Shown one piece after another: positions 23,173 to 37,913 of a stretch of DNA of 64,000 nt. Below the pieces are notes generated by a model that searched no databases, was not told the origin of the DNA, and saw only the letters and a list, made by a program, of their open reading frames with translations. Numbering within the stretch: the stretch's first letter is position 1; each line of letters begins with the position of its first letter. The translations under genes and the position numbers were made by a program. The DNA lies in the NCBI GenBank assembly GCA_021464245.1, contig JADCRB010000025.1:5368331-5432330 (forward strand). The letters are read 5' to 3'. This stretch comes from Carallia brachiata. Its lineage: Eukaryota; Streptophyta; Magnoliopsida; Malpighiales; Rhizophoraceae.

Positions 23173-24550
23173 CCTCTGTCTCTATCTTTTTTGTTTAATT
23201 TAAAAAAATTATTGTATTAATAATAATAAATTCGTACAAAAGTTAATATAAATACATTAAAATAACCTATATAAAACCTATATAAAATAAAAATAAACGA
23301 TCACAAAAATCTATAATACATGCAGTCAAAAAAACCACCACTTAACAACTAATTAAACTTGTAGTCTAATTAAAGAAAACACTATAATGCAGGTAAAAAT
23401 TAAATTAGTCGGACTGAGCTGCACATTGCAGTAATCACGTATTGATAATGGTGTGTTTTTAATTTTGTGTGTTCTATCGGATTTGCAATCGCATCTTTCG
23501 ATCTCTTTTGTGTGATCTTTTTACAACCTTGGTTGGTTGTTGGATCATCTGTTTTTGGTCAATTTTCCCTGGTAATGTAACTTTTGCGGGGATCTGATTA
23601 TCGCAACTGTTGTGCAAGTGCCTTGAGAAATTGAGAGAAGAGAAATGAGCAGGATTGAACATTAGTTTTTGAGCGGATTCTTTGATCAAAAAGCCGAAAA
23701 TTTATTTTATTTTGAGTTCTATTGTTTCCACGCGTTATTTTGCAGCTGCCAGGAGGAGAATTAGGGCTTTTAGAGCCTCGAGATTGCTTTTCGGGCGAGA
23801 ATGGAGAACGAGGAGGTAATATTTTTGATTATTTTTGAGTTAAGGTATTTATTATGCGGATGAGAAGTTCCCGATTCACGGATGAATATCATTTTGTCTG
23901 TTTTCAGCTGCGGTCGAAGAATTTTCGTAATGTAAATAGCAATGGTTTTGATTTCTTTGTAGGTCATAATGTTTTTGAATGGATTTTTTTTATGGTTTGC
24001 AGCGAAGTGTGAACTGAGTCATGTTAATTTTTGTAGACATTGGCACACGTTGAAGACAGGACAACGGATGAGCGGAAAATTATTCACCTCGAAGAAGGAT
24101 GGGAGATCATGCAAAAGGGGATCACAAAGCTTAAGAACATCCTAGAAGGGTTGCCTGAGCAGCAATTCAGCTCTGAGGACTACATGATGTTGTATGAGTA
24201 TCCATTGCTGTTTTTATTATTTTAGCTACTGCTTGTGTTTCACTCATGCCAATTAATAGTTTTCGTTTTTATCGGTGATAAGGAGAGTTGCATTTGCGTT
24301 TATGGTTGTGATTTCCTGAAATATATTTTAGAACCATCTACAACATGTGTACGCAGAAGAGCCCTCATGATTACTCCCAACAACTGTATGACAAGTACAG
24401 AGAGTCTTTCGAGGAATACATTACTTCTACTGTGAGGAACATTTTGATTGAGTTTGTTGGTTGACTTATGTTCCATAATCTGCTACATGTTTTTAATTTG
24501 ACATCATTTTATTAAAATTGGTTTTTTCAAACTGCTTGTTTATGATTTAG

Positions 24551-24748
<198 letters not shown>

Positions 24749-25655
24749 TGAAAGTGCAAATCATTATATCCTACAGTATTATGTCTATGCATTTAGGAGA
24801 TTCTTTCTTCATTGCTTGTTCAATTATTGTTCTAAGAAAAATTCTTTTTCATTGTCTGCTTTTTGATGCTATATTTTTTCTTTTGAAGATGGGTCATGTT
24901 TGTACTTTCATTGATGTTTATTTTGATTTCAGGTTTACCAGGAGTTAAATCGGAAAGTCAGGGATGCTGTAATATCTCTGGTATTGTTGCTTTGTTTGGC
25001 TGAATGTTACATCTTTCTTTTTAAATTCCTGTATATGTTTAAATAGCATGTAATCTTGCACCAGATTGATCAAGAGCGTGAGGGCAAGCAAATTGACCGA
25101 GCTCTATTGAAGAATGTTTTAGATATATTTGTAGAAATTGGAATGGGGCAGATGGATCAATATGAAAATGATTTTGAAGCAGCTATGCTTCAAGATACAG
25201 CAGCTTATTATTCCAGAAAGGCATCAAACTGGATTCTAGAAGATTCTTGTCCAGATTATATGTTGAAGGTAAGTGTTATATATCATTGTAAGGACATTTC
25301 TACATCGTAAATGTATTCAAATGCATCTTGTTGGTGATTTTAGGCTGAGGAGTGTCTAAAAGGGGAGAAAGCTAGGGTCTCTCATTACTTGCCTTCCAGC
25401 AGTGAGCCAAAGTTGCTAGAGGTTAGTTATTGATTTACCTTCTCATTTGTTCTTGGGATTGTTCAGTGACAGTCTGTTATCTTCTAAAGGCTAAACATCT
25501 TGTGAAAAAGGCATTCTATTTAGAGCAAGCTTAATTTAACCTGCAATCCCTTTTTTCAAAGGATATATTTTATGTTCTGGTCATTATGAGTGAAATCTTT
25601 TTGTAGAAAGTTCAACATGAACTGTTGTCAGTACATGCGAATCAATTGCTTGAAA

Positions 25656-27775
25656 AGAGCACTCTGGATGCCATGCATTGCTTAGAGATGGCAAGGTACT
25701 TTACAAGCGCTATCCTAGCTAACGAATCAGTATTTCTGGTTTGATTTATTGCATATTTACTAATGATGGCCTTCATCTTGCTTTATTTTATTCTGATTTA
25801 GGTGGATGAGTTATCACTAATGTTCAGGCTTTTCTCTGAAATTCCTCGAGGCTTAGATCCTGTTTCTAGCATATTTAAGCAGGTTGAATGCTAACATGCA
25901 TTTCTTAAGTATGTCATCGTGATCCGAAAAGCAGAATTTATCCATTTTATTATGGTATTCATTTTTCCTCCTAGTGGTTAATTTTTTTTGTCCCATGACG
26001 CAGCATGTTACTGCTGAAGTTACAGCTTTGGTCAAACTGGCTGAAGATGCCGCAAGTAACAAGAAGGTTTGTGCTTAGTTTTTTGGACTATCCAGTGTAT
26101 GCAAGTTAATTTTTAACATTTCGGGGTATAAAAATGTAACAGAAAAATATTTCCACCACTAAATGGAGTATCTCGACATCTTGATTGAAGGATAGCCTAC
26201 TGTCAGTTTGTCCTCAATGGGACCCACTAGTGGTTAAGAGTCTACACATTAGCTTTGGACGTCTCAGGTTTGTATGCTGGGCAGGATTTAGGGAAAAAGT
26301 ACTCCAATTAGGAGTATGACCATATCCATGCAGATGGCAAGAGTAGAGGAAGAGGATAACATATTGACTTGGTAAACTTTGTTTAGGTTGAATTTAGGAG
26401 AATTAGATCTCACCCCAAACTAAGCCTATAATAGAGCAAAATGACAAGAAAAGATTCATGCACTGACACCAGGTAAATTTGGGAATAGGCTTTGTTGTTG
26501 TTGTTGTTGTTTATTCTGCTGTGAACTGGGGGAATGGTTCAAAATTTTGAGTTGATAACTTGCTGCAGAATCATGTTGATTTCTCTGGCCTTTTATTGCT
26601 CAACGGCTCTATTGTTTGCTCCAAGATCATTATTTCTTCTCAACTGGAACCATTGGCCATCCTCTTCAGATAATTTTGGCCGGAATGACTTTGGCCAGAA
26701 ATAGTTTTAGCCTATTATTACCCAGTTTTTGATTTCTGTTGCAATGTTCAACCATTTATCTTCCTGGAAGCTCTTTCTGTTCCATCTGTTTTGGTGATCT
26801 GAATGCTTCTTTTCCAATGCAGTCATAGAAATTGGCTTGCTTTAATTTCTTTTCAGGCTAAGTATGTGTGCTGTGATTTTCTAGACACATCTTGGCAATT
26901 TCTTCTAATTCAAGGATTGTCCTTTCTTTGTATTTTTTTTGTCCAGTCGGATAAAAAAGATGTGGTTGGTCTGCAGGAGCAGGTAAATGCTATTGCATTG
27001 CTCATTTAGAGGTTGAATGGACTTTTAAAGTGTGTAGAAACTGATTTTGGTGGTTTTCAGGTTTTTGTTAGGAAGGTGATTGAGCTGCATGACAAATACT
27101 TGGCGTATGTGAATTATTGTTTTCAGAACCATGCCCTTTTTCTCAAGGTATGTTTCAGATAATAATTTCTGAATTGTAGGATCACATCTTCCCTTATGCC
27201 GTTGCTTATCTAGGTACTTCTTTAGGCACTCAAGGAGGCTTTTGAGGTTTTCTGCAACAAGGGTGTTGCCGGAAGTTCGAGCGTGGGGCTACTAGCCAGT
27301 TTTTGTGACAACATCCTTAAGAAAGGTGGAAGTGAGAAACTGAGTGAAGAAGCTGTTGATGAGACACTAGAAAAGGTCTGTGTATTCTCTTGATCGCCAT
27401 ATCCGTGGTGAAACATTAAGGCAGATTTTCTGAATGAATTTGCTGTGATATTTTCAGGTAGTAAAGCTGCTTGCCTATATCAGTGACAAAGATTTATTTG
27501 CGGAATTTTATATGTAAGTAACAAATTCCGTTTTTCATAGTTGCGCAAACCATAATCTGAACATAGGAGGTTTTCAACCGGATGAATGATAATTTATTTT
27601 TCCCTGATCAATGACAGGAAAAAACTTGCTCGAGGGCTTCTTTTTGATAAGAGCGCTAATGATGACCATGAAAGAAGTATTTTGACAAAGCTGATGCATC
27701 AATGTGGGGGTCAATTCACCTCAAATATGGAGGGGACGGTAAGTTCTTTTTTATTGTTCTTATTTAATGAGAAAA
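25656..27775 (+). repeat. Cullin tandem duplication, unit 1 (2120 bp)
   Basis: The unit runs from inside exon 8 to the intron after the MEG exon. It holds exons 25802-25882, 26004-26066, 26947-26982, 27061-27147, 27226-27375, 27458-27513 and 27618-27738. All these exons keep the canonical lengths (81, 63, 36, 87, 150, 56, 121), so the unit is internally in frame. It carries substitutions at conserved cullin sites (KLARG for KLARR, FYM for [12 protein letters not shown] for SSSAELLAT). The junction with unit 2 is at about 27772-27776, in the microhomology gaaa. Confidence 0.9.
26211..26511 (+). mobile_element. SINE (Au/TS-like, GTT tail) in cullin intron, unit 1
   Basis: The sequence shows a Pol III-like head (cccactagtggttaagagtc, then tctcaggtttgtatgctggg, a degenerate B box) and ends with aaatttgggaataggctttg followed by (TTG)n. 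This layout and the TTG tail match the tobacco TS / Au class of plant SINEs. Exact ends and target duplication are not clear. The same insertion is present in unit 2 at 28331-28622, so it predates the exon-block duplication. Confidence 0.55.
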
Positions 27776-29610
<1,835 letters not shown>

Positions 29611-30879
29611 TTTAGCTATTTATCTCCACAAGATTACAATACTAACTGAGATTTTGTTCTTAATATTGATCGTCTCTGCCAGGTTACGGACTTGACATTA
29701 GCAAAGGAAAGCCAATCCAATTTTGAGGAGTATCTAAGCAACAATCCAAATGCAAATCCAGGGATTGACTTGACAGTTACTGTGTTGACAACTGGCTTCT
29801 GGCCAAGTTATAAGTCTTTTGATTTGAACCTTCCAGCAGAGATGGTATGTTTGTTTAAATATGTTTGGTCAAAAGATCTGGTAATTTGTTTGATCATTTA
29901 TGTCTCATCACTAATTAGTAACTGATGACTTCTTAATGGTTGCCTCTGTTTTAGGTTAAGTGTGTTGAAGTTTTCAAGGAATTTTATCAAACAAAACGAA
30001 GCACAGAAAAGTTACCTGGATATACTCTTTGGGTACCTGTAACCTTATGGGGAAATTTGAACCAAAAACGATGGAGCTGATTGTGACCACCTATCAGGTA
30101 ACATACTGACAAATTTTTATTCTTATTCATTCATAATGGTCAAAGCATAGAGGTGCCGGTTCTAAGTTTGCATTACTGATATGAGTTGTTCCTTTTCCTT
30201 TGCTCTTTACCAGGCTTCTGCTCTGTTGCTTTTTAACAACTCTGACCGTTTGAGTTATTCAGACATCATGGCCCAGCTAAACTTGACTGATGATGATGTT
30301 GTTAGACTGCTCATTCTTTGTCATGTGCAAAGTATAAGATACTCAACAAAGAACCAAATACAAAATCCATCTCTCCTACTGATTGGTTTGAATTCAATTC
30401 AAAGTTTACGGACAAAATGAGGAGGATCAAGGTAGTTAGAGCTTCTTCACACTATTTGTCTGTCTTGCCTTGTGATGTTATCTTGAGGGGATTAAATGCA
30501 TAATTCAATTGCAGGTTCCTCTCCGTCCTGTAGATGAGAAGAAGAAAGTAATTAAAGATGTTGATAGGGATAGACGGTATGCTATTGATGCCTCAATTGT
30601 GCGCATCATGAAGAGATGCAAAGTTTTGGGTCACCAGCAGTTAGTCTTGGAGTGTGTGGAGCAGTTGGGCCACATGTTCAAGGTTTTGTGTGGCACTTGC
30701 TTTACTCCTTGATGATTGGTGTTTGTTTTCTTTCTCAATGTTAATCTAGTTGTTATTAAAAATTTGCGTTTTTTCAGCCTGATATCGAGGCAATTAAAAA
30801 GCGGATTGAAGATCTGATTACACGGGATTACCTCGAGAGGGATAAAGATAATGCCAACCTGTTCAGATATTTGGCATGA

Positions 30880-33790
30880 TGTAGCCATTCGACCATTCAC
30901 AAGTGACTAAATGATGGTAATAGCTGCTGCAAATTGAAGCAAAAGAGCAACTGGATGCTTTCACCGAAGAAGTGGCAGAAGAATACTTTTAAAATGCTGC
31001 TTCGCGTATTTATGGTGATTGCATGGAGCAGGAGCTGAGAATTCTTGTACATTTTGCCTTCAGAGCCAGGTATGGACAAATTATAGATTGTACAGGCCTG
31101 ACTAAGAATGTAAGTGATTCCATAATGAGGTCCTATGCACCAATGGAACTGCCTGTATGGCTGTTTTTGTATGACTAAAGCCGGTGGCGACTTCATTTAT
31201 GCATGTTTGGCAATTGTTTTCTTGCTACAAAACTGAAGAAAAAAATATGTAGTTCCATTTTTACTAAAATACCGCTTTGATTGTCTGTATGGTTGTGATT
31301 TGTGACGTTGGTGGTCTTCTGTGCCTTTGTGGATATTCTTTCCCTGGGCTTAGTGTGATGGACAAGTGGTTATGGTGTGTGTTATTATATCTGCGAGGTG
31401 TTCCAATCCAGTTTGAACAATAAATTTTGACGTGAGGAATCAGATATACCAAGGCCGGATGACATGATTCAACTTGGGCTTAGAGAGAAGAATGTTGCTT
31501 GCAATTGAGCCAGGGTATTTACAAGTGAATATCTAAGGCAGCTGGCAGACTCTCCACCCCGACTGGTGTGAATTGTTTTGCAGCAGTCTCCACACCTCTG
31601 TTCTTCGTCGTCCCAAATATCACGAATTAATTCAACGATGATGATTTTTTTCCTCACTGTTTGTTTGTTTTTTTTTTTTTTTGGTTATATTGATTTATTT
31701 TGTCGGCTCCATGTGAAGTCCACTTGATCAGGTCCAGTCAATTGTCGGCCCCGGAAAATGGACATGAGAAGGGATGGAGGTGGCGAAAACGGAAGTATGG
31801 GGTCGACAATATCTACATTAGATTTCACCCCCTTTGGTTTAGTTTCAGTTTTTTGTTTGGATTTGTCACTTATAGTTTCATGAGAAAATTGAACCGGAGT
31901 CCCATTCTGGTTTTGTTCGATTTTGATGTCTCTCTTCTCGCGAAATTATTTCTTGAAATTTTTATGAAATGTTTTAGCATTTTTTCAAAAAAAGGTAATC
32001 TAGATATTATTATTGGAATTTCTTAGTAAATATCATCAGAAGTATCAAAGCGGCTGTCGAATTAGGTCACTTTGAATTTATGTTATTTACCTTCAAATTA
32101 AGTCACACACTAGTCGTTTTGAGTTTGGGGCAGGTCGATCTCGTTAGTTGACCCTTTAGTCGTTTAAAAACTAATGGGCAGGTGATTAGACGGAGAAGTG
32201 TTAATCTCCATATCTCTGCCAGGGTTTTGCTCTTCCGCTCTAACTTCCAATCTGCCTAAACATTGGTTTAATTTGTTTGTAAGGGCCTCTTACTACAAAT
32301 TTGTCCCCTTTATATAACTTTTCCAGTCGCATGAAAATCATTAACTGTTGTACAATTTGTTTGTCAAAAAAAAAAAAAAAGGCCGGGAACAAGATCAAAT
32401 GAGAATCGAAAATAAATTGGAACTCGCTGAAATTTCTGGTGGAGTAAAAACCGGCTTCCAAAGTTGAAACTGAGACCAATCCAAACCGTAACCATCCCCT
32501 ACTGACAGAGTTTCGGAAATTACTTTTGCTTTGAAATGGTCATCAATTTTTATACCATTGGTCCCCTATTTTGCTCGGGTTGGTTAACTCATGTAATTGG
32601 ACTTGTTAATTGGGCTCATTAACTAACGGGACTCCTTTGCTGCCACAAAGCGGGACGTTGGGGGGTGGGTTTTTCCAAACTTGCCTCTTGCTAGATCCCT
32701 TTTAGTTGTGTATTATAAGTTATGACCTTCTTTCAAGGTTAAAAATAAAAAGAAAGAAAAGAACTTCTTTGTCCTTCATATGGCACCATAATGGTAAAAA
32801 TTTAAATTTTTATTATAAAAGTATAAGATTTTAAGTTATAATCTTGAGAAGAGTAAAATGATACTTATTTGAATGAGAAATTTATTTTTACTGTGTAATT
32901 TATAATCTAATAATTTTTTAATAAAACAAAAAAAAAGATCTTTACAATCTAAAATTTAAGTTAGTCAAAGAATTTTTTTTTTAAAGATCTCAAATTCTAA
33001 TGTTGAGAAAATGACATTAAGTTTATGCGAACAACAGGAACCATCTTCAAAAGGACGGACAAGAAAAAGTCCTATTTTGTGCCCAAAGTCAGTTGCCGAA
33101 GTCCAGGCTAACCAGTAGCCGTCAAATTTATAACCCGCAGTGCACGATGTAACCCACTAAGGAAGATTCCTCCCCAGCTAACCAGTGGCCTAGGAGAGTG
33201 CTGCTATAGGCTCCTTAGGTTGCCTTTTTGTTTTGCGTATTTGGGTACTTTACCCTGTGAAGGGTGAAAAAAAAAAAAAAAGAAGGCATTGGTGAACCAA
33301 TTGAAAAGTTCATACAATAGTGAAGGAGAAGAGGATCGGGTGCCAAGAGAGGTAGCATTGGTTGATTAATTATTCATTGAATGACATGGTATCGTCTATC
33401 TAATGGGTGAGGGTGAGGTAATGGTGGCTTTAAAAGGATCACACTAGACGAAGAAATTCATTGTTGACTAATGCTACAATCGGTTAAGTAAGAGTGCGAG
33501 ACAGCATGATGAAATTTTCGTTATTCTTCGAAATCGTCTTCTCAAAGTAAGTTCACTTACGAGGTTTACTGAGCTTTCTAACAAGTGTGAGTCAAATTTA
33601 AATTTAGATAAGATATAAAATTTAAATATTAAATTTTACTAGTAATTAAATTTTTTTCTTTTACTTTGACTAGACTGAAAAAAACACTCCTCAATCACTC
33701 TATATTATTAGAACGTCAAGTTTTTAAAACCTAAATGAGTTATAAGCGTGAACAAACCAAAAAAAAAAAAAAGGTAAAGTTGAAAAGTTA
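30880..33790. other. Cullin 3' region and intergenic DNA, no further gene seen
   Basis: The first few hundred bases after the cullin stop are less AT-rich and may be its 3' UTR; an AATAAA is at 31419-31424. Around 31350-31420 (gtgatggacaagtggttatg, then gaggtgttccaatccagttt) there is a tRNA-like A/B-box arrangement that could be a small SINE fragment. The remainder to 33790 has no coding frame I can support. Confidence 0.4.
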
Positions 33791-33794
33791 AGAG

Positions 33795-34330
33795 GGTGGA
33801 TGCATGCATTTGGTTGGTGCATGCATGATTTCATTTAGATAGATGCATGCATTTGGTTGATACGTGCATGATTCTATTAGATTGGTGTATGCATTTAGTT
33901 TGTTCTTGTATGATGTTTCTATTTAGTTGGTGTGCGCATGTTGTTTTCATTAGGTTGGTGCCTGCATATTGTTCAGGTTATGTGGAAAAATTAGATGACA
34001 TTGGAGCAATCTTTGGCTTATAAATAAACACTCCTTCAAGTCTTGCAATTCATCACAATGAGAAAAGTAAAATCTCATTCTAAAACTTTAGTCTCCTCTA
34101 AATTTTCTTCTTTAAACCACACCAAGAAAGTAAAACAAAACAAGTTTTCAAAACTCGCTCTCCCATCTAAGTCCCGTACAAAGCAAAAACATCATTTTCT
34201 AAAGTTTTGCCTATCCTCTCTCCCTCCCTCTCTCTTAATATTCACTATTAAATATTTATTTAAGATCAAGTGTCTATAATTCTCAATAGAGTCAAGTCAG
34301 TCTGATCGAGATCAAACCTCTACGGCCCTC
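33795..34330 (+). repeat. Direct repeat unit A with TGCATGCA cluster and TATA-like box
   Basis: Unit A pairs with 34465-34917. Both units start with several phrases of the form tgcatgcatttggttg(g/a)t and gtgcatgatt. They continue to gcatattgttc(a/g)ggtta and a TATA-like cttataaataaacactc (about 34018-34034 here), then ccttgcaat, caaaatctcatt and a shared tail (gagtcaagt, ctacgg). The layout resembles a promoter or an LTR. No target-site duplication was found. Confidence 0.6.
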
Positions 34331-34464
34331 ATTAGAGTTAAGATATTTACATGAGATTAAACCTTTATTCTTAGTGGAATTTATTCTTTAGTTCACAAGC
34401 AAGTTATGAAATTTATCTCTTTCGTTCAAGATCAAGATCACGTTCCCTTGCCGAAATCACAAAG

Positions 34465-34917
34465 GAGATATACATTTGGTTAGTACACGCATGATTCCAT
34501 TGGGTTGGTGCATGCATTTGGTTGATACATGTATGATTATATTGGGTTCGTGCATGCATGATACTATTATTTAGTTGGCATATACATGTTGTCTTTATTG
34601 GGTTGGTGCATGCATATTGTTCGGGTTAGGTGAAAAAATTAGATAATATAGGAGTAATCTTTGACTTATAAATAAACACTCTCTTAAGCCTTGCAATCTA
34701 TCTCAAGGAGAAAAACAAAATCTCATTATAAAGTGTTAGTCTTATATAAATCCTCTTCTCCAAACTAGACGAAGGAAATAAAGCAAAACAAACTCTGAGA
34801 GCTTGCTCTCCTATCAAAATCCTATACAAATAGAAACATCATGTTCTAAAGTTTTGAGTATCCTGTTCCCTCTTTCTTTAGTGGAGTCAAGTTAGTCCGA
34901 TTGCAATCAAGCTTCTA
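34465..34917 (+). repeat. Direct repeat unit B with TGCATGCA cluster and TATA-like box
   Basis: Second copy of the unit at 33795-34330, with the TATA-like cttataaataaacactc at about 34665-34681. It ends immediately before the second copy of the segmental duplication. Confidence 0.6.
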
Positions 34918-34920
34918 CGG

Positions 34921-37913
34921 CTCAAGTTGATATATAATAAGTTTAAAGATGGAGAAACCTTAAGTATTATGTGCATAATAATTAAGATTAATTTATAATA
35001 AACTTAAATTTCCTATATAATAGGTTTAAAATGAGAAAAAGAAAAAAGTAAAATCTTCGTGTTACCCCACTGTTCAGTTACTTTTGTTTGAATATCTGAA
35101 CTCTTAGATGATTGATTCACCTTATACTTCAAAACTAATTCAATGCAACTATTATCTTTATTCTCATAAATTTTATACTTTTTTTTTTTATAAATTTCAT
35201 ATTACTATATAAGATTAGAATTCAAAATCTAAAATACAGAAGTCTAAACTCGTAACCACAGCGATATCTTATGAAAAACAAATGAATTTTTATATCCGCC
35301 AAATAAACTCTTCTCGGTCTTTTTATATAAAGATGAGTTAGAGGAGTATGGTTTCCCTAGAATTGGATGCATGCAATTCTTTTCCTATTTACTCTGGCTC
35401 TAACACCCCCCCCAATCCATGAATCCACAAAAAATAAAATAAAATAAAATAAAATAAAAATAGAGGTAAGATTACCTAAACCAATTACCAGCTAAATTGA
35501 TTGACTTACGCAAATACCAATCATTTTTCTCTTTTCCCCGTCTCATAATCTTTCCCCACCAACAAAATTGGTGGTGGTACCATAACCAACACTCACTTTT
35601 TCACAGTCTAGTTTGAGCAATAACTGGCAAGGGACTAGCGCTGTGCAGTTACAGTTGGATTTTTTAAACTTGAATAATTTTCAAAATTATTACTGAATTA
35701 TTATTGTAGTTTATATATATTCTCACACTATTCCCCATTGTTGCAATAATCAAATAGGGGAATTAAGTAAGATTGAGATTAGTAATATACTCTTAAAAAC
35801 AATTAATTAATAATATACAATATCATGACTGAAAAGAGCCCCTATTCCCTTAACAACTAAAAATTTGTTTAGAATTTTTTTTTACAAAAAAAACAAAGGT
35901 TATCCTAAAATGTTTCCCATGATAACATTTATTTCACAGGAAATTCTTGAAGCAGAATATCTTTTTCTAGGGTCAAAATAAATTTTTTTTTTTTTTTTTT
36001 TGCCAATTGTTGTGACAGGCAAATTGAACCAATAATACAGTCGCAGGTTTAAACCTTATATTTCACCTCAAGATAGTGTAGAAATCGTGGAAAAGTAATT
36101 GTCATTCTGTAGTGTTATGACCATCATGGTAGCATTAGTTTTGGGAGCAATTAATGATTCTTGCCGGGGACTTGAAACTTGCAGCTCCGGGTTTGGTGAA
36201 AAATTCAGTCCACGTTGAACAGTGTGACTCCCGTAATTTTTTCTAACAAAATCATAAATACCACTCAAACATTCTCATTTTTTAACTAAAAAAAAACATC
36301 ATGGAGATGTTTAAAAAAAAAAAAAAAAGCATATCCGTCTATCGTAAGTTCATAAATGATGATCGCATACTGGCAGATAATTTCCACATGTAGTTGAGGA
36401 CAGGGTCTCTTATATGTGGATTACCACCCTTTCAGTACCGGAGGAGATTTTCCCTGTTGAATCTTGATAGGAACGTCTTTTTTTAATATTAAAAAAATCA
36501 AAAAAAGAATATTCAGTAAGATTTTTTAAATAAGATTGAAATAAAATTAAAGTAATATAAATTATTAAATAATTAAATTTTTAAAAATAAATAAATTATT
36601 TAATGTGATCAGATGATCGCGTGATTATTTTGATACTACTAAAGCACAGCCATGTTGTGTAGTTCTATCAGAAAAAAAAAAAATTCAAACATAGTTTATT
36701 TTTTCAAGAAATTGTCAATTTGTTGATTTCTTTTTTCAAATATATAGACTGTCTTTTATCTTTCCACCTTATCATAATTAATGAAATTAAGATCTAATTT
36801 TTATGAAAAATTAATAAATATGATTTTCTTAATATAATATATTAAAAAACGTAACATCATATTTATATTATTATTATAATTCTAATTATTCTTTTAAGTT
36901 AGTTTGTTCGACTCTGTTGAATTTGAATCCACATATATTTTAAAAAATAAAATAAAGCACAATTATAAGGTAGACATTCTTGATATGTATTGCCGTCTTG
37001 GAGATTCTTTTAAGTTAGTTTTTTTTTTTGAGAATATGTAGTGAATACAGATTCTCCATTCATCCCATAGCAGTGCTTTTTGGGGATATTCCGAATTTTT
37101 GTACTGGAGTATGGAGTCTTGTAAGCGGCGAAGAAGCATGTGTTACCTTAACGCCGTATTTGTTGTGCCGTGCAAAGTTGGGGAAAGAAAAAAAAATTTA
37201 AAAAAAATTATTTAGATAAATAAAAACAAAATGGTGAGAAATAAAATGTAGAGAAAAAAAAGTGTAAAAAAAATAATAAATAGTAATTTAATAGAGAAAA
37301 AATAGTAAAAAATTATTTAGACAAATATAAAAAAATTATGGGAAAAAAATATAAATAAAAAAATAAAAAATAATTATTATAATTTTTTTTCTTTCTCAAC
37401 CAAAAAAAGCACAACAAACACGCCCCTTATAAAAATTCATGTGCTAATTATTTTGTTGCAAACACCACTAGAAATATATTCTTGGAACACACTTCATTAG
37501 GATTACAGCCTTTTGTTAGATGGAGATATGCAATTTATTACTTTTCTTTACTTTGAATCATAATTGTTTTGTAAAAAACAAAAACAAAAAAAGACAAAAC
37601 ACGATGACAGGGTAGGGCATCGGACTTCTGATGGATGGATGACGTCATCATATGCCAAAGCCCAGTTCATTCGGTCTCTTAGGAAGAACTGTTGCCATCT
37701 CAGTGCTGCAACTTCCTTACACGCCCGTTTATTGAAACCTGGCCTTTTGAACGAAACCGTTACCGCCAATCATCTCATTAATTGCTGTGTAAGGCTGGGA
37801 AATATAAACTATGCAAGGCAACTGTTCGACGAAATGGCTGAACCAAATGTGGTCTCCTGGACTGCGCTTGTGGCCGGCTATGTTGACGTGGGCCAGCCTG
37901 AATTTGCCCTCTG
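34921..37913 (+). repeat. Segmental duplication, copy 2 (paired with 18723-22034)
   Basis: Same landmark order as copy 1. It includes about 1.1 kb absent from copy 1 (35601-36690) and the empty target site of copy 1's Harbinger element near 37538-37551. It runs into the complete PPR gene, so copy 2 holds the parental locus. Confidence 0.85.
37151..37426. mobile_element. Tourist-like MITE, 276 bp
   Basis: The ends are inverted: the left reads acgccgtatttgttgtgc and the complement of the right reads ggggcgtgtttgttgtgc, with a perfect TTTGTTGTGC core. TTA flanks both sides (37148-37150 and 37427-37429). The interior is A-rich. Confidence 0.6.
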
